Positions 37,278 to 45,067 of a DNA stretch of 64,000 nucleotides are shown in pieces; position 1 is the first letter of the stretch; every line of letters starts with the position of its first letter. The DNA comes from Bradyrhizobium sp. CB1650 (GTDB taxonomy: Bacteria; Pseudomonadota; Alphaproteobacteria; Rhizobiales; Xanthobacteraceae), in the NCBI RefSeq assembly GCF_029761915.1, contig NZ_CP121695.1:1889501-1953500 (forward strand), written 5' to 3'. The position numbers were made by a program, and so were the translations under genes. The notes under the pieces are model-generated. The model did no database searches. It was not told the DNA's origin and worked only from the letters and a program-made list of their open reading frames with translations.

Positions 37278-40277
37278 CTATTCCTCTCCCGCCAGTAGGG
37301 CAGCATTGCCGCCGGCCGCCGCGGTGTTGATGGTCACCGTCTGCTCGGTCGCGAAGCGCGCGAGGTAGTGCGGGCCGCCGGCTTTGGGGCCGGTTCCTGA
37401 CAGGCCGTTGCCGCCGAACGGCTGCACTCCGACCACGGCGCCGATCATGTTGCGGTTGACGTAGATGTTGCCGACCTGCGCGCGGTCGATGATCGCCTCG
37501 ACGGTGTCGTCGATGCGCGAATGGACGCCGAGCGTGAGCCCATAGCCGGTGCGATCGATCGCAGCCAACACCTGCCCGAGCTTCTCCGCCGGATAGCGCA
37601 CGACGTGCAGGATTGGCCCGAACACCTCCTCGGTGAGCTGACCGGCGTCCTTGAGCTCGAAGATGTGCGGTGCGACGAAGCAGCCCTCCGGCGCCGTGCC
37701 GGCAAAGTGCAGCCGCGCCTCTTTCTTCATCCGCGCGATATGCGCATCCAGCCGCTGCTTGGCCTCACGATCGATCACCGGCCCGACATGGGTTGCGACA
37801 TCGCCGGCATCGCCGATCTTCAACTCGCGGGCGGCGCCCGCGATCATCTCGATCATGCGATCGGCGACGTCCTCCTGCACGAACAGCAGCCGCAGCGCCG
37901 AGCAACGCTGGCCGGCGGAGCGGAAGGCGGAGGTGATGACATCATCGGCGACCTGCTCGGGCAGCGCCGTTGCGTCCGCGATCATGGCGTTGATGCCGCC
38001 GGTCTCCGCGATCAGCGGCACGATCGGCCCGTCCTTGGCGGCGAGCGTCCGGTTGATCGCGCGCGCAACCTCCGTCGAACCGGTGAAGACGACGCCGGCG
38101 ATATCGGGATCTGAGGTCAGGATGGCACCGATGCGGCCGTCGCCGGTGACGAGGCGGAGCGCGTTCACGGGAACGCCGGCCTCGTGCAGCAGCCGCACTG
38201 CCTCGATCGCAATGCGCGGCGTCTGCTCGGCGGGCTTTGCCACCACGCAATTGCCGGCCATCAACGCCGCCGTGACCTGGCCGAGGAAGATCGCGAGCGG
38301 AAAATTCCAGGGCGAGATCGCCACGAAGACGCCGCGACCGCGCAAGGCGAGCATGTTGCTTTCGCCGGTCGGGCCCGGCATCGCCGTTTCGCCGCCGAAC
38401 AGTTTGCGGCCCTGCGCGGCATAGTAGCGGCAGAAGTCTGCGGCCTCGCGCACCTCCGACAGCGCGTCGTCGAGCGTCTTGCCGCCCTCGCGCTGCAAGA
38501 GCGCGATAAAATGGGCGCCGCGGCTCTCCAGGAGATGCGCGGCCTGCTCGAGTGACGCCGCGCGTGCAGCCGCCGGTGTCCGGCTCCAGGCCGCAAAGCC
38601 CATGCGCGCTGCGGCGACCGCGGCGTTCGCCTGTTCTGACGTTGCGTCGGCAACCGGCTTGAGCTCGAACGTTTCGGCCCTGATGTCGGTGAGCAACCGT
38701 TCGAGCGCAGCGCGCTCGCCGAATTCGATGCCGCGCGAGTTGTGCCGGTCCGGCGCGAAGAGCTCGCACGGCCGCGGAATCCTCGGATGCGACGCCTGCT
38801 GCGGCTGCGCGATGACGTCGGCCGGACGCTGCAGAAGTGCCGCCACCGGCACGCGATAATCGGCGGCCTGCGCCACGAAGGAGGAGTTGGCGCCATTCTC
38901 GAGCAGCCGCCGCACCAGATAGGCGAGCAGGTCGCGATGGCTGCCGACCGGAGCATAGGTACGGTAAGCGATGTCGGGATGATCCTTGGCGAGCTGCTCG
39001 TAGAGCGCTTCGCCCATGCCATGCAGGCGCTGGAATTCGAAGCCGCTGCTCTCGCTGGCAAGCTCCAGCACGGTCGCAACCGTCAGCGCGTTGTGGGTCG
39101 CGAATTGCGGGAAGATGCGTGGCCTCAGAGTCAGAAGCTTCCGCGCACAGGCGACGTAGTTCAGATCGGTCATCGCCTTGCGCGTGAAGACGGGATAGCC
39201 GTCGAGCCCGCGTTCCTGCGCGCGCTTGATCTCGGTGTCCCAATAGGCGCCCTTGACCAGTCGCACCATCAGCTTGCGATCATGCGCATACGCAAGCTCG
39301 TTGACATGGTCGATCACTGCGCCGGCGCGCTTCTGATACGCCTGGATGGCGAGCCCGAATCCGTCCCAGCCGGCGAGCGAAGGATCGGCGAGCGTCGCCG
39401 CGATCACGTCGAGCGACAGCTCCAGCCGGTCGGCTTCCTCGGCATCGACGGTGAAGTTCAGGTCGTACGTCTTGGCGCGCCGGGCGAGATCGAGCAGTTG
39501 CGGCACCAGCTCGCGCATCACGCGCTCGCGGCTGATCGCCTCGAAGCGCGGATGCAGCGCCGAGAGTTTCACGGAGATGCCGGGCCGGTCGGGCAGGGAG
39601 TGGCTACCCGCCGCCTTGCCGATGGTTTCGATCGCGCTGGCATAGGCGTCGAAATAGCGTTTCGCGTCGGCGGCCGTGCGCGCGGCTTCGCCGAGCATGT
39701 CGAAGGAATAGCGTGGCTGGTGGCCGGAGCGCGGCCCGCTCCGCTCCAGCGCCTGCTCGATGGTCTCGCCGAGCACGAAATGATTGCCCATCAGCCGCAT
39801 CGCCTGGCGCGTGGCAGCGCGCACCGCCGGCGCTCCGAGCCGCTTCACCAGCCGGCCGATGGTGCCGTCGGGTGTCTCGCCGGGCTGGATCACCCGCGCC
39901 GACAGGCCGAGCGCCCAGGCTGAGGCGTTGACCAGGAAGGCCGTGGACTTGGTCTCGTGATGGATAAAGTCACCTTCGCCGAGCTTGTCCTCGATGAACT
40001 GGTCGGCGGTGCGCGCGTCCGGCACGCGCAGCAGCGCCTCCGCCAGCACCATCAGCGCCAGCCCTTCCTTGGTCGAGAGCGCGAACTCCCGCAGCATGTC
40101 CTCGACCCCGCCGAGGCGGTCGTCCCGCTTGCGGATCGCCTCGATCAGCCGCGTGGCGGTGCGGTCGATCCGCGCCTCCTGCGCTTGGCTCAGATGTCCC
40201 GCCGATAGCAGGCGCGCGGCGATGTCGGCATCGTCGGGCGCGTACGGGGCGGTGAGGGGGGGAGGGATGTTGGGCAT
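37278..40277 (-). CDS. putA: Bifunctional proline dehydrogenase / L-glutamate-gamma-semialdehyde dehydrogenase
   Basis: This 999-residue enzyme oxidises proline to glutamate in two steps, the first with FAD and the second with NAD. The PRODH barrel (about 60-470) has FTVDAEEADRLELSLDV, RLVKGAYWDTEIKRAQ and FATHNALTV. The aldehyde dehydrogenase domain (about 510-990) has ISPWNFPLAIFLGQV, the Glu in LIAETGGINAM and nucleophile Cys792 in GQRCSA. The length and N-terminus show no ribbon-helix-helix DNA-binding domain, so this is the short type of PutA that depends on a separate regulator. ATG 40277 has AGGA about 7 bases upstream. Confidence 0.95.
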   Translation of the reverse strand: MPNIPPPLTAPYAPDDADIAARLLSAGHLSQAQEARIDRTATRLIEAIRKRDDRLGGVEDMLREFALSTKEGLALMVLAEALLRVPDARTADQFIEDKLGEGDFIHHETKSTAFLVNASAWALGLSARVIQPGETPDGTIGRLVKRLGAPAVRAATRQAMRLMGNHFVLGETIEQALERSGPRSGHQPRYSFDMLGEAARTAADAKRYFDAYASAIETIGKAAGSHSLPDRPGISVKLSALHPRFEAISRERVMRELVPQLLDLARRAKTYDLNFTVDAEEADRLELSLDVIAATLADPSLAGWDGFGLAIQAYQKRAGAVIDHVNELAYAHDRKLMVRLVKGAYWDTEIKRAQERGLDGYPVFTRKAMTDLNYVACARKLLTLRPRIFPQFATHNALTVATVLELASESSGFEFQRLHGMGEALYEQLAKDHPDIAYRTYAPVGSHRDLLAYLVRRLLENGANSSFVAQAADYRVPVAALLQRPADVIAQPQQASHPRIPRPCELFAPDRHNSRGIEFGERAALERLLTDIRAETFELKPVADATSEQANAAVAAARMGFAAWSRTPAAARAASLEQAAHLLESRGAHFIALLQREGGKTLDDALSEVREAADFCRYYAAQGRKLFGGETAMPGPTGESNMLALRGRGVFVAISPWNFPLAIFLGQVTAALMAGNCVVAKPAEQTPRIAIEAVRLLHEAGVPVNALRLVTGDGRIGAILTSDPDIAGVVFTGSTEVARAINRTLAAKDGPIVPLIAETGGINAMIADATALPEQVADDVITSAFRSAGQRCSALRLLFVQEDVADRMIEMIAGAARELKIGDAGDVATHVGPVIDREAKQRLDAHIARMKKEARLHFAGTAPEGCFVAPHIFELKDAGQLTEEVFGPILHVVRYPAEKLGQVLAAIDRTGYGLTLGVHSRIDDTVEAIIDRAQVGNIYVNRNMIGAVVGVQPFGGNGLSGTGPKAGGPHYLARFATEQTVTINTAAAGGNAALLAGEE

Positions 40278-40392
40278 GGCAGTGTCCTGTGATCAAAATC
40301 CAAGGTAGTCCGCTCATCGCCGTAGTTCGATAGACAAATACGCAAGTTTGCCTTAGAAAATGAAGACTAGTTTGTGTTCGGCCGTATAATTT
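40278..40392. promoter_or_regulatory. putA/putR divergent control region
   Basis: This 115-base AT-rich stretch must carry promoters for both genes. A short dyad CAAA(8)TTTG lies at 40335-40350, the kind of site an Lrp-type protein could bind. TATAAT at 40385-40390 lies directly before the putR ATG, which has no Shine-Dalgarno sequence. Assignments are by eye. Confidence 0.4.
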
Positions 40393-40854
40393 ATGGAACT
40401 CGATCGAATCGACCGCAAAATCCTCTCGATTTTACAGGAGGATGGGCGCATCGCCAATGTCGAGCTCGCCGAGCGCATCGGCCTGTCGCCGACCTCGATC
40501 GGCGAGCGGCTGAAGCGGCTGCAGCGCGAGGGCTTCGTCGAGGGCTATGGCGCAAGGCTCAACCCGCATCGGCTCGGCCTCGGACTCCTGGTGTTCGTCG
40601 AGGTGCTGCTCGACAAGACCACGCCGGAGAATTTCGATCGTTTCGCGCGGGCGGTGAAACTCGCGCCCGAGGTTCTGGAATGTCATATGGTTGCCGGCGG
40701 CTTCGACTATCTCTTGAAGGCGCGCCTTGCCGACATGACCGCGTATCGGCGCTTCCTCGGCGAGACCTTGCTGGCGATGCCGGGTGTGCGCGAGACGCGC
40801 ACCTATGCGGTGATGGAGGAGATCAAGCGCGACGCACCATTGCCGGTGGGCTGA
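40393..40854 (+). CDS. putR: Lrp/AsnC-family regulator, probably of putA
   Basis: The 153-residue protein has an N-terminal winged helix-turn-helix (LDRIDRKILSILQEDGRIANVELAERIGLSPTSIGERLKRL region, about 1-60) and a C-terminal RAM ligand-binding domain (about 70-145, ending ETRTYAVMEEIKRD). Divergent placement next to a PutA that has no DNA-binding domain is the known PutR arrangement in alphaproteobacteria, where proline induces putA through this regulator. The regulatory link here is inferred from context. Confidence 0.88.
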   Translation: MELDRIDRKILSILQEDGRIANVELAERIGLSPTSIGERLKRLQREGFVEGYGARLNPHRLGLGLLVFVEVLLDKTTPENFDRFARAVKLAPEVLECHMVAGGFDYLLKARLADMTAYRRFLGETLLAMPGVRETRTYAVMEEIKRDAPLPVG

Positions 40855-40985
40855 GAAGTGCCGTCGCGATTGTCGTTGCCGTGGCGTTGAACAAGCGGTC
40901 TTCGCAGGCAAAATAGCTATCCGCGCGCAATCGCAACGCCTGTCGTCGAATGCACTGACCGTCTTCTAAAATAGTCTTGGCCTCA

Positions 40986-41006
40986 CTCCCGAATCACATC
41001 CGGGAG
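40986..41006 (-). terminator. Hairpin after the cold-shock gene
   Basis: ctcccg and cgggag form a 6-bp stem with a 9-base loop, 20 bases past the stop of the cold-shock gene. No T-run follows, so its role is uncertain. Confidence 0.35.
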
Positions 41007-41025
41007 GCAGCAAAGGCTGGCGGGC

Positions 41026-41226
41026 TTATACTTTGAGGTTTTCTGCGGACGTCTTGCCCCGGTTTGCGATCTCTTCATATTCCACCGTCTGTCCCTCGTT
41101 GAGCGTGGACAAACCGGCCTTCTGCACTGCCGAGATATGCACGAACACATCCTTGCCGCCCGACGCAGGCTGGATAAATCCATAACCCTTCGTCGGGTTG
41201 AACCACTTGACCGTACCTTTGGGCAT
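41026..41226 (-). CDS. Cold-shock domain protein (CspA family)
   Basis: The 66-residue protein is a single OB-fold cold-shock domain with RNP1 (KGYGFIQP) and RNP2 (VFVHIS) and the normal N-terminus [14 protein letters not shown]. It binds single-stranded RNA or DNA. ATG 41226 has GGAG about 9 bases upstream. The 208-base gap before it leaves room for a structured 5' leader, common for csp genes, but I cannot define one. Whether it is cold-induced cannot be told. Confidence 0.95.
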   Translation of the reverse strand: MPKGTVKWFNPTKGYGFIQPASGGKDVFVHISAVQKAGLSTLNEGQTVEYEEIANRGKTSAENLKV

Positions 41227-41434
41227 CACGTCTTCTCCGCGGGTCTTCCTCCGAGATCGCGAACCGCCAGTCCCCGCCAACCGGCCGGTTCGGTCCTAAT
41301 AAGATACGCAAAATGTTGCGGGCTTGATAGCTCAAACCGCACGGGGGTCTCGCCGAAAACCGCTCAACTTGGCGGCGTTTTTGCCGAATTTGCCCGTTTG
41401 GCGGTCATTTGACCCACAGGCATACCGCGGCCTG

Positions 41435-41758
41435 TCAATAGGTCGCGGCCAGATAGTCGACGATCTTGCCGACGTCGGCATCGTCGATAGGCGCGCCATA
41501 GACCTTGATCATCTTGGTCACCTCGGCTTGCCAGAACGCCTTCTTGTCCTTCATCGGCGGCTGCGTGTTGACGTAATCGGACGAGTGGCAGGCCGTGCAA
41601 TTGCCCTGGACGACCTCGAGATTGGGGCCGGGCTCGAAGGCGGCGACCTCGTCCGGGACCTTGTAGTTGACAGGCGCCGCAGTCACCGAGCCGGGGCAGG
41701 TTGCAAGCCAGCCGAGGCCGGCAGCAAGCGCGATGGCGCGGAGAACAGTCCGTTGCAT
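41435..41758 (-). CDS. sorB: Sulfite dehydrogenase cytochrome c subunit
   Basis: The 107-residue protein has a Sec signal peptide (about 1-28) and one heme c site, CTACH at residues 54-58, in an otherwise SorB-like small cytochrome (PGPNLEVVQGNCTACHSSDYV, KIVDYLAATY). It follows the molybdoenzyme sorA after 12 bases and would take electrons from it in the periplasm and pass them to cytochrome c. Ligand Met probably lies in MIKVYGAP. Confidence 0.9.
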   Translation of the reverse strand: MQRTVLRAIALAAGLGWLATCPGSVTAAPVNYKVPDEVAAFEPGPNLEVVQGNCTACHSSDYVNTQPPMKDKKAFWQAEVTKMIKVYGAPIDDADVGKIVDYLAATY

Positions 41759-41770
41759 GGTTATCCTCCT

Positions 41771-42976
41771 TTAAGCCACCGTCACGCGCACGGTTTCGAC
41801 GACGTTGCGTAAATAGCCCGCGGGGTTCCAGCGCGGCGTGTCCGGCTGCGTCTCACCGCCGTTGCCGGTCGCGCGAACCTTGAGGTCGTAGGAGCCGGCT
41901 GCGAGCTTCACCGGCAGCTTCCATTCGCGGAAGGAGTATTTGCCGAGATCCTTGCCGAGCTTGGCGTTGGTCCAGGTCTTGCCGCCGTCGGTGGAGACCG
42001 CGACCTCCTTGATGCCCTTGCCGCCGTCGAAGGCGATGCCGCGCAGCGTCGTGCTCCCCGCCTTCAGCTTCGCGCCGTCGGGCACGCTGGTGATGAAGGA
42101 GCGGATGGTGAAGCGGTTGATCGGGATGGTGGCCTTCGGCGCGGTGCCCGGCTCCACGCAATTGCAGGGCGTGTCGGGAATGCGATAGGCCGACTTCATC
42201 CAGAAGCCGTCAAAGACGTTGTCGACGACGGTGATCTCGTTGAGATGCTTGACCCAATAGGTGCCGTAGTAGCCGGGCACGATCAGGCGCAGTGGGAAGC
42301 CGTTGAGGAACGGCAGGTCCTCGCCGTTCATGCCGTAGGCCAGCATCACCTCGCCGTCGGTGGCGTGATCAAGATCGAGTGCCTTGACGAAATCCGGCGT
42401 CTTGTCGCTGGCCGGGCCGTCCATGCCGTTGAAGGTAACCTGCTTGGCGCCGGACTGCACGCCTGCCATCTCGAGCACTGTCTTCAGCGGCACGCCGCGC
42501 CAGCGCGCGTTGCCCATGGCGCCGTTGGCGAGCTGGCCGCCGGCGACGCGCGGATCGGAGAAACCGCGGCTGTTGCCGGAGCACTGGTTGACGGCGACGA
42601 TCTCGGTCGCCTTCATCTTGCGGATGTCTTTCAGCGACAGCTTGAGCGGCTTGTCGACCTTTCCCTTGACCTCGAGCGCGAACTTGTCGGGGTCGAGGTT
42701 GTACGGCAGGTCCGATAGGTGATAGCGGACGAAGAACGCGTTGTTCGGCGTGATCGGGCCGTCGTTGAAGACTGCGAACGGCGTCTCGAGCTGCGGCGGT
42801 CGGCTGGTCAGGCCGATCATCGGCCGCTTCTGCGGAAATTTCACCAGCGGCCGTTCGCCATTGGCGAAGGGCAGGGTGACGGTGTCCACGGCCAGCGCCT
42901 TTGTAGCGCTAGCGCCGAAGCCTGCCGCCAATGCGGCAAGGCCTGCCCCCTTGAGCAGGTCGCGTCTGTCGATCAT
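41771..42976 (-). CDS. sorA: Sulfite:cytochrome c oxidoreductase, molybdenum subunit
   Basis: The 401-residue protein has a twin-arginine signal (MIDRRDLLKGAGLAALAAGFG), so it is exported folded with its molybdenum cofactor. The sulfite oxidase fold shows the molybdenum ligand Cys132 in NQCSGNSRGF, GARW-like NARWRGVPLKTVLE, LPFLNGFPLRLIVPGYYGTYWVKHL, and a C-terminal dimerisation domain (STDGGKTWTNAKLG). It oxidises sulfite to sulfate. GGGGAG lies 5 bases before ATG 42976. With sorB it forms the complete SorAB unit. Confidence 0.93.
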   Translation of the reverse strand: MIDRRDLLKGAGLAALAAGFGASATKALAVDTVTLPFANGERPLVKFPQKRPMIGLTSRPPQLETPFAVFNDGPITPNNAFFVRYHLSDLPYNLDPDKFALEVKGKVDKPLKLSLKDIRKMKATEIVAVNQCSGNSRGFSDPRVAGGQLANGAMGNARWRGVPLKTVLEMAGVQSGAKQVTFNGMDGPASDKTPDFVKALDLDHATDGEVMLAYGMNGEDLPFLNGFPLRLIVPGYYGTYWVKHLNEITVVDNVFDGFWMKSAYRIPDTPCNCVEPGTAPKATIPINRFTIRSFITSVPDGAKLKAGSTTLRGIAFDGGKGIKEVAVSTDGGKTWTNAKLGKDLGKYSFREWKLPVKLAAGSYDLKVRATGNGGETQPDTPRWNPAGYLRNVVETVRVTVA

Positions 42977-43113
42977 GTGTCTCCCCTCGGAGATTTTTGC
43001 GCTTAAGCTGCGGTCATCACCGCAGACCCATGCACATCTGTTGCATCGAACGCCACGAAGTCAATTCGTGCTTTCGCAGCAGGGTCATGCCGCTGCGCTG
43101 CAACAACGCGGTG

Positions 43114-44847
43114 TTACGCCGCGACGCGCTCGCCGCCAGCGACCAGGCTGGTCAACTGCCCGACCTCCGCAACGACGCGCACGATCATCGGCTCGTCGCG
43201 GCCGCGGATCGTGACCTCCTGGTGCGGCAGCGCGTCGTCGCGCACGCCGGCGGTGCGGCGGACCTCGTCCGAGACGATCGCCTCGCAGGCCAGCGTCTTG
43301 GTCATGTCCTGGAGGCGGGCGGCGACATTGACGGCGTCGCCGAGCGCGGTGAAGACGATGTGATCGCGATAGCCGATGTCGCCGATGATGACCTCGCCGC
43401 CGTGAATGCCGATGCCGAAGCGGATCGGCTGGCGCAGATCGTGGCTCAAGAGCTCGTTGAGCTCGTCGACATGGACGGCGATGCCGGCGGCGGCCTGCAG
43501 CGCCTGGCGGCAGGCGGTCTGCGGATCGGTGGCGAGCCCGAACAGCGCCAGCATGCCGTCGCCGACAAACTGGTTCGGCTGGCCGCCGTTCTCGATCACG
43601 GCCTGCGACACCGCGCCGAGGAAACGGTTGACGATGAAGACTGTGTCGAACGGCAACCGCTTCTCGGCAAGCTGCGTCGAGCCGCGCATGTCCACGAACA
43701 GGCTGACGAGATAGCGCTCCTGGCCGATCCGCGCCGGCGTCGAAGTGTGCGCATTGGCCGATAGCGTGTGCGGGGTGAAGAGCTGGAAGAAGGAGAGATC
43801 GCACGTCGGCCGCAACTGGCAGGCCAGCCTGATCGAGGGATCGGTGGTGCCGACGCGGGTGAGCACGAACGCCTCGCGCTGCGACGGTTCGGGCAGGGCG
43901 CCATGATCGCCGATGACACGGATGCGGCAGGTCGAACAGCGGGCGCGGCCGCCGCAGACGCTGGCATGCGGCACGTTGTGGCGCAGGCTTGCTTCGAGCA
44001 CGGAGAGCCCCTTGGGCACGCGCACCGTCTTGCCGTTGCCGTAGGACAACGCGATCATGCCGCCGCGTCGCTCGCGCAAGGCCCGCACGCCGCGCGCGAG
44101 CAGCACCAGCCCGAGCAGGCCGAGATAGCCGACGGTGAGGCCGCCGGTGATGCGGTCGAGCGTATCAGCCTCCGCGACGGTGCCGAGCTGGCGTCGGGTG
44201 AGATTGTGTGTGCGCCACTCGCCGTCGTCGCTATCGGCCGCGACGCTGCGGCCGCCCTGGTAGATGCCCAGCAGCGCCAGCGTCGGGATCAGCACGGCGG
44301 CGGCGAGCAGATAGGGCGCGGCGCGCGTGAAGAACGACTTTAGCCGGAGCCAGAAATAGATTCCAATACAGCCATGCACCCAGGCGATCACGAGCAGGAT
44401 CGTCATCTGCCAGATCCGGTTGGATGACCCGACGAAGAACAGATAGAGCTCCTGCGGATAGAGCTTCTGGTGGCCGTACAGCGTGTGGCCAAGGCGCACG
44501 CCGATGACATGGGCCATGATGAGGGCGGGGATGCTCAAGCCCAGCACGAGCTGGAGCGGCTCGATCGTCTTCCAGCGGAACTGCCGGCGCTGGTACAGCG
44601 CGTAGACGCCGAGCCCCATATGCGTCAGCGCCGCCGTGTAGAACACGATTGCGACCGGCAGGAACTGCCAGAATGCCGTGTGGTAGTAGACCCCGGCCTC
44701 CATCGCATCGACCGAGATGTTGCCGAGCGCGTGGTTGAGGAAATGGCTGACGACATAGGCGAACAGGATGACGCCGCAGACCAGCCGCACCTGCCGCAGG
44801 CTGGTGCCGCGGACCATTTCGGTCATTCGTGCGGAAGCGGTGGCCAT
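43114..44847 (-). CDS. cyaC: CyaC-like adenylate cyclase: six-helix heme anchor, [2Fe-2S] domain, class III cyclase
   Basis: The 577-residue protein has three parts. Residues 20-245 form about six membrane helices with histidines placed as in the di-heme b anchors of succinate dehydrogenase (His35 and His39 in SHFLNH, His76, His113, His121, His158). Residues 255-345 are a plant-type ferredoxin domain with Cys288, Cys294, Cys297 and Cys333. Residues 365-560 are a class III cyclase with metal Asp376 (FVDMRGST) and Asp420 (FVGDGMLALFG). Sinorhizobium meliloti CyaC has this anchor, binds two b hemes and a binuclear Fe-S cluster, and reports the quinone redox state through cAMP; the same role is inferred here. 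Confidence 0.9.
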   Translation of the reverse strand: MATASARMTEMVRGTSLRQVRLVCGVILFAYVVSHFLNHALGNISVDAMEAGVYYHTAFWQFLPVAIVFYTAALTHMGLGVYALYQRRQFRWKTIEPLQLVLGLSIPALIMAHVIGVRLGHTLYGHQKLYPQELYLFFVGSSNRIWQMTILLVIAWVHGCIGIYFWLRLKSFFTRAAPYLLAAAVLIPTLALLGIYQGGRSVAADSDDGEWRTHNLTRRQLGTVAEADTLDRITGGLTVGYLGLLGLVLLARGVRALRERRGGMIALSYGNGKTVRVPKGLSVLEASLRHNVPHASVCGGRARCSTCRIRVIGDHGALPEPSQREAFVLTRVGTTDPSIRLACQLRPTCDLSFFQLFTPHTLSANAHTSTPARIGQERYLVSLFVDMRGSTQLAEKRLPFDTVFIVNRFLGAVSQAVIENGGQPNQFVGDGMLALFGLATDPQTACRQALQAAAGIAVHVDELNELLSHDLRQPIRFGIGIHGGEVIIGDIGYRDHIVFTALGDAVNVAARLQDMTKTLACEAIVSDEVRRTAGVRDDALPHQEVTIRGRDEPMIVRVVAEVGQLTSLVAGGERVAA

Positions 44848-44945
44848 GATTCGGTTGTATCAGTTCATGAAGGAGAACAGCCAGCGGGGAGTTTAATTCC
44901 CACTGGAGGCGAAGTCTCCGATCACATGCGCGGCAAATCCCTTCG

Positions 44946-44984
44946 TTGTCGTCCCGGGTCTGCGCTTCGCATATCCGGGACGAC
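44946..44984. repeat. Short inverted repeat tcgtcccgg ... ccgggacga
   Basis: tcgtcccgggtctgcg and cgcatatccgggacga face each other in the gap between the divergent cyclase and glycosyltransferase genes. A fragment of the family also seen at 24874 and, more distantly, 1400. Confidence 0.55.
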
Positions 44985-45067
44985 GGAGGAAATCCAGGGC
45001 AACATGCCCCGCATTGACTCCCCCTCCCAAGTCGGGGAAAAGCGCGGCCGTGACGACGGCCGCCGAC

